Notes under the pieces: generated by a model
Told to the model about the DNA's origin: nothing
Database searches by the model: none
The model's input: only the letters and a program-made list of their open reading frames with translations
Shown: positions 24,361 through 33,536 of the stretch, piece after piece
Layout of the letters: each line of letters starts with the position of its first letter
Numbering within the stretch: the first letter of the stretch is position 1
Program-made: the position numbers and the translations under genes
DNA from: Actinoplanes sandaracinus
GTDB taxonomy: Bacteria; Actinomycetota; Actinomycetes; Mycobacteriales; Micromonosporaceae
DNA: 64,000 bases
Reading direction: 5' to 3'
Assembly (NCBI RefSeq): GCF_030009775.1
Contig: NZ_JASCTH010000008.1
Coordinates: 228,589 to 292,588, forward strand

Positions 24361-24376
24361 CGTGAACACGTTCACG
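24361..24376. promoter_or_regulatory. Rex-box-like palindrome
   Basis: CGTGAAC-AC-GTTCACG, perfect 7-base arms. It matches the Rex operator consensus TGTGAACGCGTTCACA at 13 of 16 positions. It lies 50 bases before the MgtE_N-domain gene, just where the -35 region would be relative to the -10 at 24415. Confidence 0.55.
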
Positions 24377-24414
24377 ATCTCGTACGCCAAGGTGGACATG
24401 TCCGAACCCTGACC

Positions 24415-24420
24415 TAGTCT
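24415..24420 (+). promoter_or_regulatory. Putative leaderless -10 element
   Basis: TAGTCT, then 6 bases, then GTG at 24427. It supports the GTG rather than the ATG two codons later as the start of the MgtE_N gene. Confidence 0.5.
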
Positions 24421-24426
24421 GGGGTC

Positions 24427-25704
24427 GTGACCATGGGGACGAGGGTTTACCTGGCCCGCCTCGCCGGTCTGCCGGTGTTCGATCCCAACGGCGATCGAGT
24501 CGGGCGGGTGCGTGACGCGGTGGTCCGCCTGCGCACCACGAACCGGCCACCCCAGGTGGTGGGGCTGGTCGCCGAGATGGCGCTGCGCCGCCGCATCTTC
24601 CTGCCGATCGGCCGGGTGACGAGCATGGACGCGGACGCCGTGGTGCTCAGCACCGGCACCCTCAACCTGCGCCGGTTCGAGAAGCGGCCCAACGAGTTGC
24701 TGGTCCTGGAGGATCTGCTGGACCGCCGGGTGACCGTGGTGCCCGAGCACGGCGACGGTGAGGATCACACCGGCATCGTGCTGGACATCGGCATGGAGCT
24801 GAGCCGGAACACCGAGTGGTTGCTGACCCGGGTCGCGGTCCGCGAGCACACCGGCCGGCTGGCCCGGCGCGGTCACGTCTACCAGGCCGAGTACGAACGG
24901 GTGCGGGGCCTGGTCGGCCCGGCCGAGACGCAGGGCACCTCGAACCTGATCGCGCTCCTGGACCAGATGCGGCCGGCGGACATGGCCAACGCGCTGCAGG
25001 ACCTGCCGGACGCCCGCCGTAACGAGGTGGCCGCCGCCCTGAACGACCGGCGGCTGGCGGACGTCCTGGAGGAGTTGCCGGAGCACGACCAGGTGGAGAT
25101 CCTGGCCGCGCTGGGCCGGGAGCGGGCCGCCGACGTGCTGGAGCGGATGGACCCGGACGACGCCGCCGACCTGCTCGCCGAGTTGCCGCATGCCGAGCAG
25201 GCGGTGCTGCTCGACCTGATGGAGCCGGATGAGGCGGCCCCGGTCCGGCAGCTGTTGAACTACCGGCCGGGCACCGCGGGCAGTGTGATGACCTCGGAGC
25301 CGGTGATCCTGACCCCGGACACGACGGTGGCCGAGGCGCTGGCCCGGATCCGCAATCCCGAGCTGTCGCCGGTGGTCGCCGCCCAGGTGTTCGTGGCCCG
25401 GGCGCCGGCGGCCACGCCGACGGGTAAGTACCTGGGCATGGTGCATTTTCAGCGATTGCTGCGAGAACCGCCGGCGTCGATCGTGGGCGGTCTGGTGGAC
25501 AGCGGCATCGAGCCGTTGCGCACCGAAACGGGACTGCTGGAGATCACCCGGCGGATGGCGACGTACGACCTGGTGGCGATGCCGGTGGTGGACTCGACGC
25601 ACCGGCTGCTGGGCGCGGTGACGGTCGACGACGTGCTGGACCACTCGCTGCCCCGGGACTGGCGTGACCGGGACGCCCACGGCGACGAGCTGGTGACCCC
25701 GTGA
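24427..25704 (+). CDS. PRC-barrel / MgtE N-domain / CBS cytoplasmic protein
   Basis: 425 residues without membrane helices. A PRC-barrel-like segment comes first (PVFDPNGDRVGRVRDAVVRL, about residues 15-40). An MgtE intracellular N-domain follows at about 175-280, with its repeated ADVLEELPEHDQVEILAALG and ADVLERMDPDDAADLLAELP helices. Two CBS domains end the protein (GSVMTSEPVILTPDTTVAEAL and MATYDLVAMPVVDSTHRLLGAVTVDDVL). It is the sensory half of the MgtE magnesium channel without the channel, so it probably senses Mg2+ or nucleotides. It overlaps the DUF1003 membrane-protein gene by 4 bases, and the two are likely partners. Confidence 0.9.
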   Translation: MTMGTRVYLARLAGLPVFDPNGDRVGRVRDAVVRLRTTNRPPQVVGLVAEMALRRRIFLPIGRVTSMDADAVVLSTGTLNLRRFEKRPNELLVLEDLLDRRVTVVPEHGDGEDHTGIVLDIGMELSRNTEWLLTRVAVREHTGRLARRGHVYQAEYERVRGLVGPAETQGTSNLIALLDQMRPADMANALQDLPDARRNEVAAALNDRRLADVLEELPEHDQVEILAALGRERAADVLERMDPDDAADLLAELPHAEQAVLLDLMEPDEAAPVRQLLNYRPGTAGSVMTSEPVILTPDTTVAEALARIRNPELSPVVAAQVFVARAPAATPTGKYLGMVHFQRLLREPPASIVGGLVDSGIEPLRTETGLLEITRRMATYDLVAMPVVDSTHRLLGAVTVDDVLDHSLPRDWRDRDAHGDELVTP

Positions 25705-26225
25705 GCGAGAACCGGCGTGACCGTCTGGACCAGCCGCGCGACCCGGGCCGGATGCGGCTGCCGAAGTTCGACCCGGAGGCGTTCGGCCGCTGGTCGGAGG
25801 GCATCGCGCGGTACATGGGGACGGCGAAGTTCATCGTCTACATGACGGTGCTGATCGCCGCCTGGTTCGCGTGGAACACCCTCGCACCGGTGCGGCTGCG
25901 CTTCGACCCGTACACGTTCACGTTCCTGACGTTGATTCTGTCGCTGCAGGCGTCGTACGCCGCGCCTCTGATCCTCCTGGCGCAGAACCGGCAGACGGAC
26001 CGCGACCGTCTCGCGATGGAGGAGGATCGCCGCCGCGCGGCGATGCAGAAAGCGGACACCGAATTCCTGGCCCGCGAGATCGCCGCCCTGCGGATCGCGC
26101 TGGGCGAAGTCGCGACCAGGGATTTCCTCCGCTCCGAGCTGACCCGGCTGGCCGATGAACTGGACGAGGCGGCCCTGCGCCGGGAGAAGCGGGCACGTAT
26201 GGAGTGGGAGGAGGACCACCCCTGA
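25701..26225 (+). CDS. DUF1003 membrane protein
   Basis: 174 residues with two membrane helices in the middle (AKFIVYMTVLIAAWFAWNTLA and YTFTFLTLILSLQASYAAPLILLA) linked by RFDPYTF. That is the DUF1003 signature, including FDPYPF-like and LS.QASYAAPLI.LAQNRQ. A long charged cytoplasmic helix follows, likely a coiled coil (about residues 95-170). The GTG start overlaps the TGA of the MgtE_N-CBS gene (GTGA), showing translational coupling. The pair MgtE_N-CBS plus DUF1003 is recurrent in actinobacteria, which suggests a joint role in cation sensing or transport, not yet shown. Confidence 0.9.
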   Translation: MSENRRDRLDQPRDPGRMRLPKFDPEAFGRWSEGIARYMGTAKFIVYMTVLIAAWFAWNTLAPVRLRFDPYTFTFLTLILSLQASYAAPLILLAQNRQTDRDRLAMEEDRRRAAMQKADTEFLAREIAALRIALGEVATRDFLRSELTRLADELDEAALRREKRARMEWEEDHP

Positions 26226-26233
26226 CCGCTGGG

Positions 26234-26239
26234 TAGAGT
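26234..26239 (+). promoter_or_regulatory. Putative leaderless -10 element for mrp
   Basis: TAGAGT followed by 7 bases and the ATG at 26247, no ribosome site. Confidence 0.5.
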
Positions 26240-26246
26240 CGACAGC

Positions 26247-27407
26247 ATGGCTCCGCCCACACACCCCGCCTCCACGCTCGAGGACGCCATCCAGGCCGCT
26301 CTGGCGACCGTGGACGACCCCGAGATCCGCCGCCCGATCACCGACCTCGGCATGGTCGCCGGCTTCACCGTGAGCGACGGCCTGGTCAAGGTCGATCTGC
26401 TGCTGACGGTCGCCGGCTGCCCGTTACGGGACAAGCTGACCAACGACATCACCGCCGCCCTGACGAAGATCCCGTCGATCGACCGGGTCGAGATCAACTT
26501 CGGGGTGATGACCGAGGAGCAACGCAAGGCGCTGCAGACCACGCTGCGCGGCGGCGGGGATTCGGCCGAGCCGGTCATCCCGTTCGCCCAGCCCGGCTCC
26601 CGGACCAGGGTGTACGCGGTAGCGAGCGGCAAGGGTGGCGTCGGCAAGTCGAGCGTCACCGTGAACCTGGCCGCGGCGCTCGCCCAGCGGGGTCTGTCGG
26701 TCGGTGTGATCGACGCGGACATCTACGGCCACTCGGTGCCGCGGATGCTCGGCGTCGAGAGCAAGCCCACCCGCGTCGAGGAAATGATCATGCCGCCGCA
26801 GTCGCACGGCGTGAAGGTGATCTCGATCGGCATGTTCACCTCCGGCAACGCCGCGGTGGTCTGGCGTGGCCCGATGCTGCACCGCGCGCTGCAGCAGTTC
26901 CTCGCCGACGTCTACTGGGGCGACCTGGACGTGCTGCTGCTCGACCTGCCGCCGGGCACCGGTGACGTGGCCATCTCGCTGGCTCAGCTCCTGCCGAACG
27001 CGGAGATCCTGGTCGTGACCACCCCGCAGATGGCCGCGGCCGAGGTCGCCGAGCGGGCCGGCGCGATCGCCCTGCAGACGCACCAGCGGCTGGTCGGCGT
27101 GGTGGAGAACATGTCGTGGCTGGAGCTGCCGGACGGTTCGCGCATGGAGGTCTTCGGCACCGGTGGCGGTCAGACGGTGGCCGACTCGCTCAGCAAGACC
27201 ATCGGCGCTCGCGTGCCACTGCTGGGTCAGATCCCGCTGGACACCCGGGTGCGTGAGGCCGGTGACGCCGGCACCCCGATCGTGCTGGCCGACCCGGACG
27301 CGCCGGCGGCCAAGGCTCTCGACGGTGTCGCCGACAAGCTGGCCGTCCGCCGGGAATCCCTCGTCGGCAAGCCCTTGGGTCTGCTGGTCAACGCGCGTAA
27401 GTCTTAG
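26247..27407 (+). CDS. mrp: Mrp/NBP35-family P-loop ATPase
   Basis: 386-residue ATPase of the Mrp/ApbC family, carriers in iron-sulfur cluster assembly. The N-terminal DUF59/MIP18 domain (about 1-90, with DDPEIRRPITDLGMV) precedes the P-loop ATPase (deviant Walker A GKGGVGKSS at about 130) and DLPPGTGD. The usual CxxC that binds the bridging cluster is absent: the matching stretch reads VENMSWLELPDGSRMEVFG where other Mrp proteins have CPHC. The lack seems general in actinobacterial Mrp (from memory), so cluster transfer by the classic mechanism is doubtful. The stop TAG shares bases with the tatB stop on the other strand. Confidence 0.92.
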   Translation: MAPPTHPASTLEDAIQAALATVDDPEIRRPITDLGMVAGFTVSDGLVKVDLLLTVAGCPLRDKLTNDITAALTKIPSIDRVEINFGVMTEEQRKALQTTLRGGGDSAEPVIPFAQPGSRTRVYAVASGKGGVGKSSVTVNLAAALAQRGLSVGVIDADIYGHSVPRMLGVESKPTRVEEMIMPPQSHGVKVISIGMFTSGNAAVVWRGPMLHRALQQFLADVYWGDLDVLLLDLPPGTGDVAISLAQLLPNAEILVVTTPQMAAAEVAERAGAIALQTHQRLVGVVENMSWLELPDGSRMEVFGTGGGQTVADSLSKTIGARVPLLGQIPLDTRVREAGDAGTPIVLADPDAPAAKALDGVADKLAVRRESLVGKPLGLLVNARKS

Positions 27408-27817
27408 GTCGCGTCGAGGTCGTAACGCTGCGCCGGTCGGGGAGTCTCGGCCGGCGCGGTCGCTTTCGGGGAGCTCCTGAAGTCGGTGGCGGCCGCGACC
27501 TCGTCGAATTCGCTCTTGACCCCGTTGAGGTCCTGCTTCACGTCGTCGTAGAGGGTCTGCAGCGGCTTGCGGATGGCCGCCTCGTCGTCCTCGCTGAGCA
27601 GGTGCTTGCGGATGAACGCCTTCGGGTGCAGGTCCTCGAGCTGGATGTCCGTGCCGAGCTCGCGGCTCAGGTCGGTGGTCGCGTTCTGCGCCATGGAACG
27701 CAGCCGGCGCAGCAGGCGCATCCCGTCGCCGAGCACCTTGGGGAGACGTTCCCCGAAGATGAACAGCGCGACCAGGAGCAGCGCGCCGATCTCCCAGCCG
27801 TTCAGATTTTCGATCAC
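27404..27817 (-). CDS. tatB: Twin-arginine translocase subunit TatB
   Basis: 137-residue Sec-independent translocase component TatB. N-terminal membrane helix IGALLLVALFIFGERLPKVLGD with the invariant FG.ERLP element, an amphipathic helix (MRLLRRLRSMAQNATTDLSREL), then a charged cytoplasmic tail. The tail is much longer than in TatA, which is why TatB is called. GTG start at 27817 with GGGAGG 6 bases upstream. It works with TatA and TatC (not in this window) to export folded proteins. It lies downstream of htrA on the same strand, 70 bases away, the same order as in M. tuberculosis. Confidence 0.93.
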   Translation of the reverse strand: MIENLNGWEIGALLLVALFIFGERLPKVLGDGMRLLRRLRSMAQNATTDLSRELGTDIQLEDLHPKAFIRKHLLSEDDEAAIRKPLQTLYDDVKQDLNGVKSEFDEVAAATDFRSSPKATAPAETPRPAQRYDLDAT

Positions 27818-27887
27818 GTCCGGCCTCCCAGGCTTCCCGGCCCAAGGGTACGCACGATCGCTGTGCGATCGCAGCCCGGCCGGGGCA

Positions 27888-29171
27888 TCAATTGGTGTCC
27901 GCCGCGAGGGTCACCGAGGCGGACGAGGGCTTGCTGCCGCGGCGGTACTCGACCGCCACGACCGAGCCGGGAGCATACTTGCGGACCATGGCGATGAGGC
28001 CGGTCCCGTCGTCCAGCGGGCGCCCGTCGAGCTTGGTGACCACGTCGCCGGCGCGCAGGCCGGCGGCGGCCGCCGGGCCACCCGACTCGACCGCGCGCAG
28101 CCGGGCGCCACTGGCCGCCTCACCGGTGATCACCTCAGCGCCGATCACGGTACGCCGGGCCTTGCCGGTGTCGATGATGTCCTCGGCGATCCGCTTGGCC
28201 TGGTTGATCGGGATGGCGAAGGCGAGACCGATGTTGCCGGCCTCGGTGGTGCTGCCGCCGACCGAGCGGATCACCGAGTTGACGCCGACGACCTCACCCG
28301 CCGCGTCCACCAGCGGGCCACCGGAGTTGCCCTGGTTGACCGCGGCGTCGGTCTGGATGGCCGCGTAGTAGCGGGTGGTGCCGCTCTCCTCGCCGGCCTG
28401 GATTGTGCGATCGAGGGCGCTCACGATGCCGGCCGTCACGGTGTTGACCAGCGCGAGGGGTGAACCGAAAGCGAGCACGTGGTCACCGACCGCGATCTGG
28501 TCGGAGTTGCCGAGCGCGACCGGGGTCAGCCCGTCCTTTGCGACTTTGATCACTGCGAGGTCGGACTCCGGGTCACGGCCGATCAGCTTCGCGGCGGCGG
28601 TGGAGCCGTCGTGGAACGAGACCGAGAGGGAGCTGTCGCCGCCCTCGACCACGTGGTCGTTGGTGATCACGTAGCCGTCCGCGGAGACCACGAAACCGGA
28701 CCCGATCGCCCCGCTGACCCGCACCGTCACGACGCTCGGCTGCACCCGCTGGACCACCCCGCCGAACGATTCCTCGGCCCGCTGGGCGGACTCCGGGGTG
28801 TTCTGGCCGGGCGCGCCGAGCGCGGTGCGGCCGGCGTCGACATAGCCGCCCTTGACCGCGAAGAGGAAGCCGAGCGTGCCGCCGACTCCACCTGCCAGAA
28901 GGGCTGTGACCAGGCAGATCACCATGATCGAGGCGAGCGGCCGGCGAGGCGCGTCAGGGTTGGGCGGCGTGTCCAACTGCGGGCCGCCGGTGGGCGGCGG
29001 CGCCGGCAGGACGACTGCCGAGGGGGCGTACGGATCACGCCAGGGATCGGTGAGCGCGTCGGACCACCAGGGTGACGCCGGCGAGCCCGGGGGCGGGCCG
29101 TACGGCTGCTGCCGCGGGTCACCGGAAGAAGGGGACGTCGGTGGCCGACTCCAGTTCCAGCCGTCGGTCAC
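27888..29171 (-). CDS. htrA: HtrA/DegP-like serine protease with PDZ domain
   Basis: 427-residue membrane-anchored protease for quality control of extracytoplasmic proteins. A Pro/Trp-rich cytoplasmic N-terminus of about 80 residues leads to one membrane helix (SIMVICLVTALLAGGVGGTLG). The trypsin-like domain has His in ITNDHVVEGG (about 170), Asp in DPESDLAVIK (about 200) and Ser in NQGNSGGPLVD (about 279). A PDZ domain follows (about 345-420, GGPAAAAGLRAGDVVTKLDG). The GTG start at 29171 is chosen because GGAGG lies 7 bases upstream; an ATG-like start at 29282 lacks a site. In mycobacteria htrA follows sigE-rseA, but those genes are missing here. Confidence 0.93.
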   Translation of the reverse strand: MTDGWNWSRPPTSPSSGDPRQQPYGPPPGSPASPWWSDALTDPWRDPYAPSAVVLPAPPPTGGPQLDTPPNPDAPRRPLASIMVICLVTALLAGGVGGTLGFLFAVKGGYVDAGRTALGAPGQNTPESAQRAEESFGGVVQRVQPSVVTVRVSGAIGSGFVVSADGYVITNDHVVEGGDSSLSVSFHDGSTAAAKLIGRDPESDLAVIKVAKDGLTPVALGNSDQIAVGDHVLAFGSPLALVNTVTAGIVSALDRTIQAGEESGTTRYYAAIQTDAAVNQGNSGGPLVDAAGEVVGVNSVIRSVGGSTTEAGNIGLAFAIPINQAKRIAEDIIDTGKARRTVIGAEVITGEAASGARLRAVESGGPAAAAGLRAGDVVTKLDGRPLDDGTGLIAMVRKYAPGSVVAVEYRRGSKPSSASVTLAADTN

Positions 29172-29997
29172 GTCGGTGCCTCCACTCCGCTCAACCGGCT
29201 CCGCGCCTCCAGGATGACACGGATCCGCCGGTTCACACCTTGCCACGGGTTCGCACATGCGACGAGTGCACTGTTTATGCATCGACGGCGCGGTGCATCA
29301 CCGGAGAACATCGCTCTACTCTCTTATCCGATGTGCGTGGTTGGTCCGCGAGCATCACCACTGTTGTACGGAGGTCGTCATCATCGGTCCCGCTCGTTCA
29401 TTCGGTCAGCCGGCGGCGCAATCAATGCCGTTCGCGGAGACCTACGCCACCGAGGACCCGGTTCTGCAGACCGCGCGTGCTTTGGCACACGAGCTAGGCC
29501 TGCCCTGTGTCTCGCCGGGCGCCGGCTCGGTGCTGAGCGTCCTGGCCGCCGCCGGCAGCGCCAAGGCGGTGGTCGAGATCGGCACCGGAACCGGCGTCAG
29601 CGGGATATGGCTGCTCCGCGGCATGCGCCCGGACGGGGTCCTCACCACCATCGACGTCGAGCACGAGCACCAGCGGATCGCCCGCCGGATCTTCGTGGAG
29701 GCGGGTTACGCCCCCTCGCGGACCCGGATCATCAGCGGCCGCGCCCTCGACGTGCTGCCCCGGCTCGCCGACGGCGCCTACGACCTGATCTTCGTGGACG
29801 CCGACACCACCGAGTTCGCCGCCTGCACCGAGGCCGCGCTGCGCCTGCTCCGGCCGGGCGGGGTGCTGATCGTGAACGGCGCGCACGCGAACGGGCGGAT
29901 CAGCGACCCGTCCGCCCGGGACGTGGACACCCTCACCGTCCGGGAGACGGTGAAGGCGATCCGCGAGTCGGAGGAGTGGATCCCGGCCGTGATCCCC

Positions 29998-31416
<1,419 letters not shown>

Positions 31417-31446
31417 GGGAGGATGACCTTTCCGTAAGACATGGAA

Positions 31447-31482
31447 AGCCCGCCGGTACGGGCGGTACCGTACCGGCGGGCT
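31447..31482 (-). terminator. Terminator after the DUF3117 gene
   Basis: Perfect 15-base-pair stem (AGCCCGCCGGTACGG), 6-base loop, with TTT at the 3' side on the minus strand. It lies 11 bases beyond the DUF3117 stop and 30 bases upstream of the pepA start, so it isolates pepA. Confidence 0.85.
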
Positions 31483-31493
31483 CGCGTGAAACG

Positions 31494-31661
31494 TCAGCCG
31501 GCGATCGACTTCAACGCGTCACCCAGCGCGCTGGCCTCGTCCGGGGTCATCTCCACGACGAGACGGCCACCACCCTCCAGCGGGACGCGCATCACGATGC
31601 CACGACCCTCCTTGGTGACCTCCAGCGGACCATCGCCCGTCCGCGGCTTCATCGCCGCCAT
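31494..31661 (-). CDS. DUF3117 small protein
   Basis: 55-residue protein beginning MAAMKPRTGDGPLEVTKEG and continuing with RGIVMRVPLEGGGRLVVEM, a strongly conserved actinobacterial small protein (DUF3117). It is short, soluble and without cysteines. No function is established. GGGGAG lies 7 bases before the ATG. It has its own strong terminator downstream, so it forms a separate transcription unit. Such high conservation in so small a protein suggests a fixed structural partner, but none can be named. Confidence 0.92.
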   Translation of the reverse strand: MAAMKPRTGDGPLEVTKEGRGIVMRVPLEGGGRLVVEMTPDEASALGDALKSIAG

Positions 31662-31886
31662 CTTGTCTCCCCTCAGACCTACGTCAGGGTCGGTGGGTTA
31701 CCCCACAGCCACTTGCTCCTGGAATGCCAGCAGCCACGTCACGTGCTCAGCCCCACATGACGCGGTGCTCGTTTCCGATCGGCGGCCCGCTCAGGCCGTT
31801 TCACGTCTTCACGCGCAGCGGCCCACCGTGCCGATCAAACATTTTCCCTGATGAACACCGGCGAACCCAAACCCAGCCCGGGCGGA

Positions 31887-31925
31887 TGTGACAGCGTCTA
31901 GCATATCGTCTTTCGGGCTGTCACA
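31887..31925. promoter_or_regulatory. Inverted repeat upstream of paaX-like gene
   Basis: TGTGACAGC at 31887-31895 and its exact reverse complement GCTGTCACA at 31917-31925. The arms are 30 bases apart (about three helical turns) and the spacer contains the AT-rich GCATAT. It ends 10 bases before the ATG of the PaaX-family regulator, as expected for an autoregulatory operator. Confidence 0.6.
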
Positions 31926-31935
31926 ATGTGCGGTC

Positions 31936-32748
31936 ATGCAGGCGCGGTCCGCACTCTTCGACCTGTACGGCGACTACCTGCGCGCTCGTGGTTCCCGAGC
32001 CCCGGTGTCCGCCCTCGTCAGGCTGCTGGCCCCGCTCGACATCGCGGCTCCGGCGGTCCGCACCGCCGTGTCGCGAATGGTGCGACAGGGATGGCTGCAT
32101 CCGCTGCGCCTGGCCTCCGGACCGGGTTATCTGCTCACTCCGAAAGCCGCTCGCCGGCTCGACGAGGCGGCCGCCCGGGTGTACCGAACCGGTCGCGGCG
32201 GCTGGGACGGCCGCTTCGACATGATCCTGTTGCACGAGCCGGTCGCGCGCCGGGACGCGGCCCGTCTCACCTATCTGGGCTACGGGCCGCTCAGCGAGCA
32301 GGTCTGGGTGGCCCCCAAGGCCTCCGAAGAGGTCGAGGCCCTGCTCAACGAGGCCGGAACCGGGTTCGAGCGGTTCAGCGCCAGCCACACCGCGGGCTCG
32401 CCCGGCGCGATCAGGATCGTCGGCCGGGCCTGGGATCTGGGCCAGATCGGCCGGGCGTACGAGGAGTTCGTCGAGTCGGCGCGCCCCGCCATGAAAGCGA
32501 TCACTCCACGCAGCACCGACGAGGAGGCGTACGCGGCCCGGTTCCGCCTGGTGCACGGCTGGCGCTCGTTCCTCTTCCACGACCCGCAGCTGCCGCCCGC
32601 CCTGCTGCCCCCGGGCTGGCCGGGCGTCAAGGCGGCCCTGTTCTTCGACAAGCACGCCACCCGGCTGCGTCCCGCCGCCGACCGGCATGTGGAACGTTGC
32701 CTGCAGTCGGCCGCCCGTGGGGGACGTGTGGGATTCTCAGAACCATGA
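31936..32748 (+). CDS. PaaX-family transcriptional repressor
   Basis: 270-residue regulator of the PaaX family. An N-terminal winged helix is present (SALFDLYGDYLRARG, VRTAVSRMVRQGWL and GYLLTPKAARRLDEAAAR). The central PaaX domain has GWDGRFDMILLHEP and RLTYLGYGPLSEQVWVAP, and the C-terminal PaaX domain includes ARFRLVHGWRSFLFHDPQLP. PaaX represses phenylacetyl-CoA catabolic genes until phenylacetyl-CoA binds. Here it overlaps, by ATGA, an enoyl-CoA hydratase gene, so it likely controls its own acyl-CoA operon. The ATG at 31936 is chosen from homologue alignment (family starts near SALFDL); there is no ribosome site. Confidence 0.9.
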   Translation: MQARSALFDLYGDYLRARGSRAPVSALVRLLAPLDIAAPAVRTAVSRMVRQGWLHPLRLASGPGYLLTPKAARRLDEAAARVYRTGRGGWDGRFDMILLHEPVARRDAARLTYLGYGPLSEQVWVAPKASEEVEALLNEAGTGFERFSASHTAGSPGAIRIVGRAWDLGQIGRAYEEFVESARPAMKAITPRSTDEEAYAARFRLVHGWRSFLFHDPQLPPALLPPGWPGVKAALFFDKHATRLRPAADRHVERCLQSAARGGRVGFSEP

Positions 32749-33533
32749 CCGATGTCCTGCTCGTCGACCGCACTGACGCGGTCGTCACCCTGACCCTGAA
32801 CCGCCCCGAGGCGATGAACTCGTTCACCGTCGACCTCAAGGAGGCGTTGCGGGACACCCTCGCCCAGTTGGAGAGCGACCGGTCGTGCCGCGCGATCGTG
32901 CTGGCCGGTGCCGGCAACGCCTTCTGCGGCGGCCAGGACCTGCGCGAGCACGCGGCGCTGCTCCAGTCCGGCGCGACCGACCTGAACACCGTCCAGGTGC
33001 ACTACAACCCGATCGCCCAGCGGCTGGCCAGCATGCCCAAGCCGGTGATCGCGGCGGTGCGCGGGATGGCCGCCGGGGCGGGCGCCTCGCTGGCCCTGCT
33101 CGCCGACTTCCGCATCGGCGGCCCGAAGACCAGCTTCCTGATGGCGTTCGCCAACGTGGGCCTGGCCGGCGACAGCGGCATCTCCTGGTCGCTGCCGCGC
33201 ATCGTGGGGCACGCCAAGGCCGTCGAGCTGCTGCTGCTCGCCCAGCCGGTCAAGGCCGACGAGGCCAACCGGATCGGCATGCTCACCAGGCTGCTCGACG
33301 ACGACGAGCAGGTGCTGCCGGTGGCGCAGGAACTCGCCGCCCGGCTGGCCGCCGGCCCGACCGTCGCCTACGGCGCGATCAAGCGGGAGCTGTCCATCGG
33401 TGACGCCGGCACGCTCTCGGACGCGCTGGCGGCCGAAGCACAGGCGCAGGCGATCTGCGGCGCGACCGCCGACCACCAGGCCGCGGTGAGCGCCTTCCTC
33501 AACAAGCAGAAGCCGACTTACCAGGGCCGCTGA
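32745..33533 (+). CDS. Enoyl-CoA hydratase/isomerase (PaaG-like)
   Basis: 262-residue crotonase-fold enzyme acting on an acyl-CoA thioester. Oxyanion-hole segments are AFCGGQDLREH and AAVRGMAAGAGASLALLADFRIG. FLMAFANVGLAGDSGISWSLPRIVG has Asp at the position used by PaaG and isomerase-type members rather than the Glu pair of true hydratases, which favours an isomerase (PaaG-like, oxepin-CoA or delta3-delta2) role. The ATG overlaps the paaX-like stop by 4 bases, so regulator and enzyme are one operon. No other phenylacetate genes are present in the window. Confidence 0.88.
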   Translation: MTDVLLVDRTDAVVTLTLNRPEAMNSFTVDLKEALRDTLAQLESDRSCRAIVLAGAGNAFCGGQDLREHAALLQSGATDLNTVQVHYNPIAQRLASMPKPVIAAVRGMAAGAGASLALLADFRIGGPKTSFLMAFANVGLAGDSGISWSLPRIVGHAKAVELLLLAQPVKADEANRIGMLTRLLDDDEQVLPVAQELAARLAAGPTVAYGAIKRELSIGDAGTLSDALAAEAQAQAICGATADHQAAVSAFLNKQKPTYQGR

Positions 33534-33536
33534 CCG

